From: Brucella pecoris
GTDB lineage: Bacteria; Pseudomonadota; Alphaproteobacteria; Rhizobiales; Rhizobiaceae
Assembly: GCF_006376675.1 (NCBI RefSeq)
Contig: NZ_VEWK01000011.1
Span: 62,001 to 126,000, forward strand
DNA: 64,000 nt
Direction: 5' to 3'
Part shown: positions 42,191 through 50,278 of the stretch, one piece after another
Layout of the letters: every line of letters starts with the position of its first letter
Position numbering within the stretch: the first letter of the stretch is position 1
The notes under the pieces: model-generated
The model's input: the letters and a program-made list of their open reading frames with translations, nothing else
The model's database searches: none
What the model was told of the DNA's origin: nothing
Program-made: the position numbers and the translations under genes

Positions 42191-43057
42191 ATGACGGATG
42201 TAACCGCCAATACAGCCGCTGTTTCAGCGCAACCGAAAAAGGGTCGTTCGCGCATTCCGCTGATGGTCATCATCGGCTTTATCTGGATCGCGGCAATGAT
42301 CCTGATTGCTTTGACCGGGGATTGGATAAAGCCCTATAACATCACAGCTTTCGATCTTAAAAACCGCCTCGCACTGCCGGGAAATCCGCAACACTGGCTG
42401 GGTACTGACGAGCTGGGACGTGATGTGCTTTCACGCCTGATCGAGTCCATTCGCATTTCGTTGCTCATCGCTTTCGGCGCGACGATTATCTCTGCGGTAT
42501 TCGGAACGACGCTCGGTTTTCTCGCAGCGTATTTTCGCGGTGCCGTAGAGCAGGTTGTCGTCATGCTGGCTGATTTTCAGGCGGCACTTCCATTCCTGAT
42601 CCTGTCGCTTGCCGTACTTGCATTCTTCGGTAGCTCACTTCTGCTATTGACCTGCCTTATGGGCTTTTATGGTTGGGAACGTTATGCCCGTATCGCACGC
42701 GGACTGGCTGTTTCGGCGAATGCACAAGGCTATGCTGCAGCGGTTACCCAACTCGGCGCAACACCGTCACGCGTTTATCTCAAGCATATCTTGCCGAATA
42801 TTGCTTCGACGCTGATTGTTTCCATGACGCTGACATTTCCGGAAATTATTCTCCTCGAAAGCAGTCTTTCGTTTCTGGGATTGGGCGTGCAGCCACCAAT
42901 GACCAGCCTTGGCAACATGGTCGGTTATGGTCGCGAATATCTTACCCGCGCGCCGTGGATCATGCTCGCGCCGTCATTCGTAATCATGTTCACAACGCTG
43001 TCGATCAGCTTTGTGGGTGATTGGTTGCGCGACAAGCTGGATCCGACAACCAAATAA
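42191..43057 (+). CDS. ABC importer permease 2 (DppC type)
   Basis: This is an inner-membrane permease of 288 residues. It shows HWLGTDELGRDVLSRLIES, typical of DppC/OppC, a coupling motif GYAAAVTQLGATPSRVYLKH and the C-terminal GDWLRDKLDP. The first ~25 residues are polar and cytoplasmic. The start at 42191 lies ten bases after the previous stop. It completes a five-gene importer behind pehA. A copy of the dispersed repeat lies 64 bases downstream. Confidence 0.92.
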   Translation: MTDVTANTAAVSAQPKKGRSRIPLMVIIGFIWIAAMILIALTGDWIKPYNITAFDLKNRLALPGNPQHWLGTDELGRDVLSRLIESIRISLLIAFGATIISAVFGTTLGFLAAYFRGAVEQVVVMLADFQAALPFLILSLAVLAFFGSSLLLLTCLMGFYGWERYARIARGLAVSANAQGYAAAVTQLGATPSRVYLKHILPNIASTLIVSMTLTFPEIILLESSLSFLGLGVQPPMTSLGNMVGYGREYLTRAPWIMLAPSFVIMFTTLSISFVGDWLRDKLDPTTK

Positions 43058-43121
43058 GGTCGTTTGCCCTTCTTACCGCGAAGTTGCGCTTCAACCTTGC
43101 GATAATGAAAGCAAGTTGCTC

Positions 43122-43224
43122 AGAGCGGTTCCGGTTGAAACCGAAACATGGAACCGCTCTATCTTTTTGTTTTTACGCAGTATCCCACGCAAAACCGCTT
43201 CGCACTTTTGCCGGAAATGCTCTA
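43122..43224 (+). repeat. Dispersed palindromic repeat, copy B (Bru-RS-like)
   Basis: It starts AGAGCGGTTCCGG, folds back through GGAACCGCTCT and runs through CAAAACCGCTTCGCACTTTTG to AATGCTCT. It lies in the same orientation as copy A, between the importer operon and the FucU-like gene. Confidence 0.82.
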
Positions 43225-43262
43225 GTGTGAGGCGACGGAATTTTTATGGGAACTGACTTCTT

Positions 43263-43685
43263 ATGTTGAAGAACATCAATCCATTGCTGACCGGTTCGCT
43301 GCTCGAGGTCCTTGCAGATATGGGACACGGGGACGACCTCGTGATTGTCGACGCCAATTACCCGGCGCAGTCCTCCGGTGTGCATGTGCTGGATTTTCCG
43401 GGAATCACCGCGACCGATATGGCTGAAGCTGTGCTGTCGCTGCTGCCTTTGGACGATTTTGTCGACAAGCCAGCCGCTGTCATGCAGGCGCCCAATGAAA
43501 CGCCGGCGATTTTCAAGGAATTTGAAACGGTGATAGAGAAGGCGGAAGGCCGGAAGATTTCCGTCGATCCGGTTGAGAGATTTGCTTTTTATCACCGCGC
43601 TCGTGACGCTTTCGCTATCATTCGTACGGGTGAGAAGCGGCTTTACGGCAATATCATCTTCAAGAAAGGCGTTATCCGCTTCTGA
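43263..43685 (+). CDS. RbsD/FucU-family sugar mutarotase
   Basis: This is a small cytoplasmic protein of 140 residues that interconverts anomers of fucose or ribose. Conserved residues are H22 and D-rich GDDLVIVDANYP after LEVLADMGHG, and a C-terminal tyrosine region (RLYGNIIFKKG). It is closer to FucU than RbsD by the C-terminus, though the sugar is uncertain. No fucose or ribose operon adjoins. The nearest sugar importer is about 11 kb away. A bidirectional terminator follows. Confidence 0.88.
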   Translation: MLKNINPLLTGSLLEVLADMGHGDDLVIVDANYPAQSSGVHVLDFPGITATDMAEAVLSLLPLDDFVDKPAAVMQAPNETPAIFKEFETVIEKAEGRKISVDPVERFAFYHRARDAFAIIRTGEKRLYGNIIFKKGVIRF

Positions 43686-43710
43686 GCGGTGCCGTTGATA
43701 TTGGTGTATA

Positions 43711-43744
43711 AAAAAACCCGGGCATTGAGCCCGGGTTTTTTATT
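43711..43744. terminator. Bidirectional Rho-independent terminator
   Basis: AAAAAACCCGGGC-ATTGA-GCCCGGGTTTTTT is placed between the convergent FucU-like and EF-hand genes and can stop transcription from both sides. Confidence 0.93.
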
Positions 43745-43750
43745 TCAGAT

Positions 43751-44284
43751 TTATTCCTGGGGCTTCTCTGCCTGACCCTTCATCGGGCCTTTGTGCTCGC
43801 CGCCTTTGTGGTTGCCCATCCGATGCGGCCCCTTATGGTGTGAGCCTTTTGCGTGATGGTACATCTTCGCTGCGCGCATTTCGCTGCGATCGACCTTGCC
43901 ATCCTCATTCCGATCCAGTGCAGCGAATTCCTTCTTGCGTTGGTTTTCGACTTCCGCAAGCGTGACCTTGCCATCACCATTAACGTCAAGGCGACGTTCC
44001 ATGCGATCGGCTGCACGGCTCACGACGCGCTTGAGCGCCAATGCTTCGATCTCGTCTCGAGAAAGAACGCCATCGCCGTTGGTGTCGGCGGCCTTGAGGT
44101 CATCCATACGCGAGAATTTCTCAAGATCGACAGGGCCGTGCTGGCCCTTCATATTTTTGTGTGGGGCAACGGTCGTCTCTGCTGCCGGTTTATCAGTATT
44201 TGCACCGCTATTGTCTTGTGCGAGTGCGGGAACAGCAAGCAAAGATGTTGCAATTACAGCGATAAATGCGGTCTTCGATTTCAT
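43751..44284 (-). CDS. Secreted EF-hand calcium-binding protein with His-rich tail
   Basis: This is a periplasmic or secreted protein of 177 residues. The signal peptide is MKSKTAFIAVIATSLLAVPA (cleaved near LAQ). Three EF-hand loops follow: DTNGDGVLSRDE (~68-79), DVNGDGKVTLAE (~101-112) and DRNEDGKVDRSE (~123-134). The last ~40 residues are rich in His, Lys and Gly (MYHHAKGSHHKGPHRMGNHK), a likely metal-binding tail. Relatives in Rhizobiales are calmodulin-like. The role is unknown; calcium sensing or metal buffering in the periplasm is possible. Confidence 0.88.
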   Translation of the reverse strand: MKSKTAFIAVIATSLLAVPALAQDNSGANTDKPAAETTVAPHKNMKGQHGPVDLEKFSRMDDLKAADTNGDGVLSRDEIEALALKRVVSRAADRMERRLDVNGDGKVTLAEVENQRKKEFAALDRNEDGKVDRSEMRAAKMYHHAKGSHHKGPHRMGNHKGGEHKGPMKGQAEKPQE

Positions 44285-44549
44285 GGTTATTTGACTCCGT
44301 TACTCTTTTACAGGGGCGCCACTAAATGGCGTGCGAGTAATGTCTGTCTTTTTAGATGAACCGCATATGAATATGCCAATTAATTATCGGTAATGTATTG
44401 GGGGGGCTAGAAAACCAAAGCCGATGCGAGCTTGAAAACGAAAGCAGGCACGCAGCCGATACGGTGTGTATTTGATCGGATTAGGACAAGGGACGTCCGG
44501 CCCATCAGGATCTGTTATCAGCGGAAGCGTTTGTTTTCAGAAGAGAAAA

Positions 44550-44625
<76 letters not shown>

Positions 44626-44626
44626 A

Positions 44627-45202
44627 CTCGCTTTGCCGAGGCAGCGGCCCCGGTGAAGTGAGCGGTTCTATAACGGCCTCTTTTCAACCTGTCCAGCCTC
44701 CAGTCGCAAATTTTCTGAAAAAAATGACATCTTGCGCAGAAAGCCCCGAAATGCGGGAGTTTCTGGTTTCCATCTTTGCGCGTAACCCGTGTCTTTTTCT
44801 AGCTTGCCTATTCTGGTTGTGCCTGTTCAGGGCGTTTTGGAGAATCAAGGATGAGAGATTCTTGATTTGATTCATTTTTTCACGTTTCCAGCGTTGTAAG
44901 CGGAACCAGAGGACTCCATATTCGGCAATGCTGGTCTTATATGGTCGGCGGGGAGGTTTTGTTCAGGGAGTAGGCCTACGCTGCAAATGTCGCAGCCATG
45001 TCATCAATTTTTGATGCTTGTCTGAGATGCTACGGCATATAAAAGACTTGATCGGTTGGTAGTTGTCCTGAATCCGTGGATACCGACACCGCCCCAAAAA
45101 CTTATCAGAGCAAGGCGCTTTATGCACCGGGTTGCCCTTGCCGAAGAAAACAGGAACGGCTCATATCGTTTCAAAATCCGGTTCGCGACATTTGAGGACG
45201 GA
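44627..45202. other. Intergenic region between tRNA-Lys and the DedA gene
   Basis: This gap of about 575 bases has no recognised gene. A short frame (44658-44870, plus strand) has a hydrophobic cysteine-rich end but no ribosome-binding site or family resemblance. The region near 44960-45050 can form several small hairpins (GTAGGCCTAC at 44970-44979; ATCAATTTTTGAT at 45005-45017). The tRNA promoter should lie just right of 44625. Confidence 0.4.
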
Positions 45203-45865
45203 ATGGAAAGTATAATAGGCGATCTCGGACAGTTTATTTCCGATCATCGGGCATGGGCTGGGCCTATCGTGGGGATTATCGCCTTCGGTGAATCTCTCGC
45301 CATTATAGGAATGTTCATTCCAGCCACGCCGATAATGATCGCCATCGGCGGCCTCGTAGGTGCCGGAATCATTGAACCCATTCCCGTCATCATCGGCGCA
45401 ATAATTGGCGCTGTGATTGGCGACATCATTTCCTATTTTCTTGGCTGGTGGCTTGGCCGCAATATCATTCATAAGTGGCCGCTTAACAAGCATCGTAGCG
45501 GCGTGGCGCGCGCGCGCCTTCTCTTCCGTCGCTATGGTTTCTCGGCGGTGTTTCTGGGGCGTTTCTTCGGTCCTGTGCGCTGCACGGTGCCGATGGTGGC
45601 CGGTATGATGTCCATGGACCAGACGCGCTTTCAGACAGCCAATGTTCTCTCTGCGCTGGTATGGGCCCCGCTGATGTTCCTTCCGGGCTGGCTGGCAGGG
45701 CGTGGTGCTGGCATTTTCGCCAGAATGGACGGTGATCATATGTTCTGGTTTGTGATCGGAATCACTATTGTCACCATTATTGCGACGGTCATCGGTGTAC
45801 GTTTTTTCAAAGCCCGCCCGCGCCGGGAGCGCAAGCGCCGCGTTCACGTCTCACCGGCTGAATGA
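45203..45865 (+). CDS. DedA/VTT-family membrane protein
   Basis: This is an inner-membrane protein of 220 residues. The DedA hallmarks are FGESLAIIGMFIPATPIMIA (~33-52), ISYFLGWWLGRNI, RARLLFRRYGFSAVFLGRFF and GPVRCTVPMVAGMMSM. DedA proteins are linked to undecaprenyl-phosphate or phospholipid translocation and proton-motive-force upkeep. The C-terminus is basic (ARPRRERKRR). The ATG at 45203 was chosen; the longer frame from 45056 adds 49 residues without membrane or family character. No terminator was seen. Confidence 0.9.
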   Translation: MESIIGDLGQFISDHRAWAGPIVGIIAFGESLAIIGMFIPATPIMIAIGGLVGAGIIEPIPVIIGAIIGAVIGDIISYFLGWWLGRNIIHKWPLNKHRSGVARARLLFRRYGFSAVFLGRFFGPVRCTVPMVAGMMSMDQTRFQTANVLSALVWAPLMFLPGWLAGRGAGIFARMDGDHMFWFVIGITIVTIIATVIGVRFFKARPRRERKRRVHVSPAE

Positions 45866-46186
45866 TCGGCCTCTTGTGTCGCAGGCTTCGGTCTGCTTAA
45901 TAGCAGAACCATATGTTCCATATGGCAACCGGTGTCGCTGAGGCTTCATGCCTCGCAAGCCCCCTATAAGGTTCATCGCGCTTAATGCCCGACGACAGTT
46001 CTGACGATTCGTCTTCTCGAAGTCCGAGTACCCCGGAGGGGTGTTCGGACTTCGCGCGTATTGAACCATTCCCGACAATCTTCGTCTGCATCAGGCTGGC
46101 CCGCATAATAGCGGCCGGGCCGCAAATTGCTTGCGCTGTGTTTTCCAATTTCCGTTTCTGCTGATCTTTAAAGGAGCCGACATATC
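45866..46186 (+). other. Structured leader region of the TerC-type gene
   Basis: This 321-base non-coding stretch before a TerC-family gene holds several hairpins: CCATAT/ATATGG (45910-45926), GAGGC/GCCTC (45939-45953), a strong ten-base stem CGAAGTCCGA / TCGGACTTCG (46018-46054) with an inner CCCC/GGGG pairing, and CGGCC/GGCCG (46113-46123). TerC-family genes are often under metal-sensing leaders (yybP-ykoY), but I could not find that motif here. It may be an unlisted leader RNA or just a terminator of dedA plus spacer. Confidence 0.4.
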
Positions 46187-47755
46187 ATGGACTGGTCCAT
46201 GGACTGGATTGCCGACCCCAATGCCTGGATAGGTTTGGTGACATTGGTGGTACTCGAGATCGTTCTCGGTATCGACAATCTCGTCTTCATTGCCATTCTG
46301 GCTGATAAGCTGCCCCCGCACCAACGCAATCGCGCGCGCCTGATCGGTCTTACTCTGGCTCTTTTGATGCGTTTGGTGCTGCTCGCTTCGATTTCGTGGA
46401 TTGTTACTCTGCGCGAACCACTGGTCTCGCTGATGGGCATGTCCTTCTCGGGCCGAGACATCATCATGCTGATCGGTGGTCTGTTTCTGCTTGCCAAGGG
46501 CACCATGGAGCTCCACGAGCGGCTAGAGGGTGATCATGGGCCTAAAAATTCCAAGGTCGTGCATGCCGTGTTCTGGCAGGTGATCGTCCAGATTGTCGTT
46601 CTTGACGCTGTGTTCTCGCTGGATAGCGTGATCACTGCTGTAGGCATGGTTCAGCATTTGCCGGTCATGATGATCGCTGTCGTTATTGCCATTGGCGTGA
46701 TGATGCTTGCTTCCAAGCCGCTGATGGATTTTGTCAACAAGCACCCCACCGTCGTCATCCTCTGTCTCGGCTTCCTGATGATGATCGGCTTCAGCCTGGT
46801 GGTAGAAGGTTTCGGCTTCCATATTCCAAAGGGCTATCTCTATGCAGCTATCGGCTTCTCGGTGTTGATCGAAGCGGCCAACCAGATGTCGCGACGCAAC
46901 CGCGAGAAGCTTGTAACCACCAACGATCTGCGGGAGCGCACGGCCGGTGCGGTCCTGCGTCTGCTTGGTGGCAGTCGCGGAGAAAATCCGCTCTCCGATA
47001 CGGTCGACGTGATTGCCCAGCAGACGGCAGCCAGCGATATTTTTCTCCCAGAAGAAAAAGAGATGATCCGTGGCGTTCTCGATCTGGCTGATCGGCCGGT
47101 TCGTTCGATCATGTCACCTCGCAACGAGATCGAATGGCTCGACCTCGATGAAGACGAGGCGGAGCTTGATGCGGCCATTCGCAAGCTGTCGCATTCGCGC
47201 GTCATTGTTGCACGCCGTCAGGTGGATGAGTTTGTTGGCGTGGCACTGGTTAGAGATCTACTGCTCGATATCGGCGATAGGAAGCCTATCGACTGGGATA
47301 AAACGGTAAAACAGCCGCTTGTCGTACATGAAAATGCCAACGTGTTGCGCGTCATGGAGCAGCTACGCAACTCTCCTGTACAGATTGCAGTGGTTGTTGA
47401 CGAGCATGGCTCTTTCGAGGGTATTGTGACGCCGACGGACGTTCTCGAAGCTATTGCCGGCGAATTCCCCGACGAAGATGAAGAGGCGGCTGTCGCGCAG
47501 GCGGACGGGCAGGGCGGTTATCTTGTGGACGGGTTTACCGATATCCGCCGGTTGAGCGGTCTTCTGGAACGCGACCTTGTGGATGACGGTGATCGTTATA
47601 CCACTCTTGCCGGCTATGTTCTCTGGCATCTGGGACATCTGCCGCTGGGAGGTGAAAACTTTGTGGCCGATGGCCTGGAGTTCAGGATCGAGTCGATGAA
47701 CGGACGTCACATCGGCAAGGTCCGTATCACGCCTTCAAGCGACTACGAGGTATAA
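46187..47755 (+). CDS. TerC-family membrane protein with CBS pair and CorC domain
   Basis: This is a three-part inner-membrane protein of 522 residues. The N-terminal ~240 residues are the TerC domain with LEIVLGIDNLVFIAILADKL and VLDAVFSLDSVITAVGM, the paired acidic helix motifs. Next comes a CBS pair (about 300-420, RSIMSPRNEIEWLDLDED, DEHGSFEGIVTPTDVLEAI), then a CorC/HlyC domain at the C-terminus (YLVDGFTDIRRLSGLLERDL...YTTLAGYVLWHLGHLP). This matches E. coli YoaE/YegH-type proteins, with proposed roles in metal ion export or tolerance. AAAGGAG lies upstream of the first ATG; a second ATG (46199) follows in the repeated MDWSMDW start. Confidence 0.93.
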   Translation: MDWSMDWIADPNAWIGLVTLVVLEIVLGIDNLVFIAILADKLPPHQRNRARLIGLTLALLMRLVLLASISWIVTLREPLVSLMGMSFSGRDIIMLIGGLFLLAKGTMELHERLEGDHGPKNSKVVHAVFWQVIVQIVVLDAVFSLDSVITAVGMVQHLPVMMIAVVIAIGVMMLASKPLMDFVNKHPTVVILCLGFLMMIGFSLVVEGFGFHIPKGYLYAAIGFSVLIEAANQMSRRNREKLVTTNDLRERTAGAVLRLLGGSRGENPLSDTVDVIAQQTAASDIFLPEEKEMIRGVLDLADRPVRSIMSPRNEIEWLDLDEDEAELDAAIRKLSHSRVIVARRQVDEFVGVALVRDLLLDIGDRKPIDWDKTVKQPLVVHENANVLRVMEQLRNSPVQIAVVVDEHGSFEGIVTPTDVLEAIAGEFPDEDEEAAVAQADGQGGYLVDGFTDIRRLSGLLERDLVDDGDRYTTLAGYVLWHLGHLPLGGENFVADGLEFRIESMNGRHIGKVRITPSSDYEV

Positions 47756-47763
47756 CAGGAATA

Positions 47764-47800
47764 AATTTGCGGGCCGCCAAGGCTGGCTCGCAAATTATTT
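47764..47800 (+). terminator. Rho-independent terminator of the TerC-type gene
   Basis: AATTTGCG / CGCAAATT arms with inner GGCC/GGCT pairing are followed by ATTT, nine bases after the stop. Confidence 0.7.
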
Positions 47801-47833
47801 CACACTGTTAACTCCGATAAAATAAGTAGGTTA

Positions 47834-47862
47834 TTGACAAAAACCCGGAAGCCTTCAAAATT
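47834..47862 (+). promoter_or_regulatory. Probable promoter of the 62-residue protein gene
   Basis: A consensus -35 TTGACA (47834-47839) is followed after 17 bases by AAAATT, a weak -10. It lies about 70 bases before the ATG of the small gene. Confidence 0.45.
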
Positions 47863-47929
47863 AACCTATCGTTCATTGTTGCGGCGAAAGCGCGACAAAT
47901 TTGAGCGTGATGCAATGAGGAGGCTTGGC

Positions 47930-48118
47930 ATGAAGCGAACTGTTCAACTGCTCGCTACGAGAATGAAGAATACGTTTTTGCGTGTTCCTGTCTTTCTGGA
48001 GCAGCCTTGGCGCGAGATGAAGTTGAATGCAGAAGAGATTGCAGCCCGCCGCCGCAGCCGGTTGGAGCGTGGCGAGCATAACTTTCTCTGGTGCTGGCAG
48101 CATCGCGGTTTCTGGTAA
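47930..48118 (+). CDS. Small basic protein of unknown function (62 residues)
   Basis: Start ATG 47930 follows a perfect AGGAGG ribosome-binding site with six bases spacing. A TTG-started 94-residue version would place the promoter-like TTGACA inside the gene. The product is basic (many Arg and Lys), with a short amphipathic N-terminus (MKRTVQLLATRMKNTFLRVP) and an aromatic C-terminus ending HNFLWCWQHRGFW. A promoter-like sequence, strong ribosome-binding site and terminator make it a complete transcription unit. I recognise no family. Confidence 0.65.
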   Translation: MKRTVQLLATRMKNTFLRVPVFLEQPWREMKLNAEEIAARRRSRLERGEHNFLWCWQHRGFW

Positions 48119-48141
48119 GCCAGACAGGCGAAAAATTATCG

Positions 48142-48172
48142 AAGGCAGGGGGTGGAAGTCTCCTGCCTTTTT
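48142..48172 (+). terminator. Rho-independent terminator after the small gene
   Basis: AAGGCAGG / CCTGCCTT arms with a 12-base loop are followed by TTTTT, 23 bases after the stop. Confidence 0.82.
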
Positions 48173-48276
48173 GTATTCTTTTTAAGGTTCTGCTCCAGAT
48201 GAGAATTATTTTCTCATGCCGGTAAATGGTTTGGACGCAGGTTTCATGATCGGCCAGAAAAGTAGTTTATATATTT

Positions 48277-48299
48277 AAATCAATGATTTAGATTGATTT
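48277..48299. promoter_or_regulatory. Inverted repeat in the promoter region of the sulfate transporter operon
   Basis: AAATCAAT-GATTTAG-ATTGATTT has perfect eight-base arms in an AT-rich stretch about 85 bases before the sbp ATG. It is a candidate operator, for example for a sulfur-responsive regulator. The protein is unknown. Confidence 0.45.
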
Positions 48300-48383
48300 T
48301 GTTTCTTCTCTCGTTAGATTTGTTTTCCGAAAACAATCCGGATTAGAGCGCTTTTCGCAAACAGCGCGGTGGGGATGGGTCTA

Positions 48384-49388
48384 ATGAGAAAAATTATTCT
48401 ATATGCAGCGCTAGCCCTTGGTTTAGGCTCTGCACCGGTTCACGCGCAGGAGCCGACGGAAATTCTGAATGTTTCCTATGATATTGCGCGGGAACTTTAC
48501 GAGCAGGTCAACAAAGCCTTCATCGCCGATTGGAAGACGAAGACCGGCGAAGATTTGACCGTCAATCAATCCCATGCAGGTTCCTCGAAACAGGCGCGTT
48601 CGATTCTGGAAGGGCTTGAGGCGGACGTCGTTACGTTCAATCAAGTGACCGATGTGCAGGTCCTGCACGACAAGGGCAATCTGATTCCTGCGGACTGGCA
48701 GCAGCGGCTGCCCAACAACTCGTCGCCTTATTATTCGCTCCCTGCATTCCTTGTCCGTGAGGGCAACCCGAAGAACATCAAGAATTGGGACGATTTGGCG
48801 CGTGACGACGTGAAGGTGATCTTCCCGAACCCGAAGACCTCGGGCAATGCGCGTTATACCTATCTCGCTGCTACGGCCTACGCGAATGAGGCGTTCAAGG
48901 GCGATCAGGCAAAGGTACACGAATTCATCGGGAAGATTTTCAAGAACGTCCCTGTGTTCGATACAGGTGGCCGTGGCGCAACGACGACTTTTGCCGAACG
49001 TGGCATTGGCGACGTATTGGTGACCTTCGAGGCTGAAACACGTGGAACCGAGAAGGTTCTTGGCCCCGACAAGTATGATGTCGTCGTCCCCGAAGTCAGT
49101 CTTCTGGCGGAGTTTCCAGTTACGGTCGTCGATAAGGTCGTAGACAAGCGTGGATCGCGCAAGATTGCCGAAGCTTATCTGAATTATCTCTATTCCCCGG
49201 AAGGCCAGGAGATTCTAGCCCAGAACTTCAACCGCGTGCATGACAAGGACGTCATCGCAAAGCACAAGGATATCTATCCTGATGTGCGTCTCGTAACGGT
49301 TGAAGATGCTTTTGGCGGCTGGGAGAAGGTACAGAAGGAACATTTCGCCGAAGGCGGAGTGCTCGATCAGCTCTTCACCGGCAAATAA
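48384..49388 (+). CDS. sbp: Sulfate/thiosulfate-binding periplasmic protein
   Basis: This is a substrate-binding protein of 334 residues for sulfate import. The signal peptide is MRKIILYAALALGLGSAPVH (cleaved after AQ). Family motifs are NVSYDIARELYEQVNKAF (~34-51), NQSHAGSSKQARSILEG, VTFNQVTDVQVL, FPNPKTSGNARYTYLAA and GGRGATTTFAERGIGDVLVT. These are shared by Sbp and CysP, so sulfate versus thiosulfate is undecided. GGGG lies before the ATG at 48384; the GTG at 48369 is a weaker option. It heads the operon with cysT and cysW. Confidence 0.93.
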   Translation: MRKIILYAALALGLGSAPVHAQEPTEILNVSYDIARELYEQVNKAFIADWKTKTGEDLTVNQSHAGSSKQARSILEGLEADVVTFNQVTDVQVLHDKGNLIPADWQQRLPNNSSPYYSLPAFLVREGNPKNIKNWDDLARDDVKVIFPNPKTSGNARYTYLAATAYANEAFKGDQAKVHEFIGKIFKNVPVFDTGGRGATTTFAERGIGDVLVTFEAETRGTEKVLGPDKYDVVVPEVSLLAEFPVTVVDKVVDKRGSRKIAEAYLNYLYSPEGQEILAQNFNRVHDKDVIAKHKDIYPDVRLVTVEDAFGGWEKVQKEHFAEGGVLDQLFTGK

Positions 49389-49441
49389 ACAGAGCCAATT
49401 GGCGATCCCTGACGGGATCGCCTGCTTTTCGGAAAAATCCA

Positions 49442-50278
49442 GTGGCGCTTCTAAGCATGAAACGTAATTCTGTGCTGCCGGGGTTCGGACTGACCCTTGG
49501 CTGCACTTTGCTTTATCTGGCAGTGATCGTAGCTCTGCCGCTTCTAGCCATGATCCTGAAGACCGCAAGTCTGGGCTGGAGCGATTTCTGGAGCATTGTG
49601 ACTTCAGACCGGGCGCTGGCAACCTATAAGATCACCTTGAGTGCCGCTGCGGTGGCAACCGTGTTCAATGGCTTGTTCGGTCTTCTGCTGGCCTGGGTGC
49701 TGACGCGGTATGAATTTCCAGGCAAGCGGTTGATCGATGCCGCCGTCGATCTTCCTTTCGCTTTGCCTACCGCTATAGCGGGTCTGGCACTCGTAACCTT
49801 GTTTGCCCAGAATGGCTGGTTCGGAAGGTTCCTCGAACCAATCGGAATAAAGGTTGCCTACGCACCGCTTGGCATCATGATTGCGATGTTCTTTACCAGC
49901 ATCCCATTCGTCATTCGTACGGTTCAACCGGTGTTGGAGGATATGAGCGCCGATGTGGAAGAGGCCGCTCGCAGCCTCGGGGCCAGTTCCTGGCAGATAT
50001 TCTCCCATATTATCTGGCCGACCATTTTTCCGGCTTTTCTTGCAGGCTCATCGCTCTCCTTTGCGCGCAGCCTCGGTGAGTTTGGTTCGATTGTCTTTAT
50101 CTCGGGCAATCTTCCCTTCGAAACCGAAGTGACATCGCTGCTCGTCTTCATCCGGCTTGATGAATATGACTACCCCGCCGCAGCAGCACTTGCATTTGTG
50201 ATGCTGGTTACAGCTTTCGTCATGCTTCTCGTGACAAACCTCATTCAAGCGAGGCAGCTTCGTTATGCAGAACGCTAG
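49442..50278 (+). CDS. cysT: Sulfate ABC importer permease CysT (CysU)
   Basis: This is an inner-membrane permease of 278 residues with about six helices. It shows LPGFGLTLGCTLLYL at the N-terminus, KRLIDAAVDLPFALPTAIAG (~88-107), and the coupling motif EEAARSLGASSWQIFSHIIW followed by FARSLGEFGSIVFISGN, typical of CysT/CysU. The GTG at 49442 has a GGAAA element upstream. The ATG at 49457 is in frame but has no ribosome-binding site. It overlaps cysW by 14 bases. Confidence 0.93.
   Translation: MALLSMKRNSVLPGFGLTLGCTLLYLAVIVALPLLAMILKTASLGWSDFWSIVTSDRALATYKITLSAAAVATVFNGLFGLLLAWVLTRYEFPGKRLIDAAVDLPFALPTAIAGLALVTLFAQNGWFGRFLEPIGIKVAYAPLGIMIAMFFTSIPFVIRTVQPVLEDMSADVEEAARSLGASSWQIFSHIIWPTIFPAFLAGSSLSFARSLGEFGSIVFISGNLPFETEVTSLLVFIRLDEYDYPAAAALAFVMLVTAFVMLLVTNLIQARQLRYAER

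Noticed and set aside
44658..44870. 70-residue frame between tRNA-Lys and the DedA gene
   Set aside because: No ribosome-binding site and no family resemblance. Hydrophobic cysteine-rich end with a run of aromatic residues is likely chance.
44960..45030. GGGAGTAGG sequence upstream of the DedA gene resembling the start of a yybP-ykoY riboswitch
   Set aside because: Only the first block matches. The later conserved loops and the closing GACC-type strand were not found, and the gene downstream is not a typical target.
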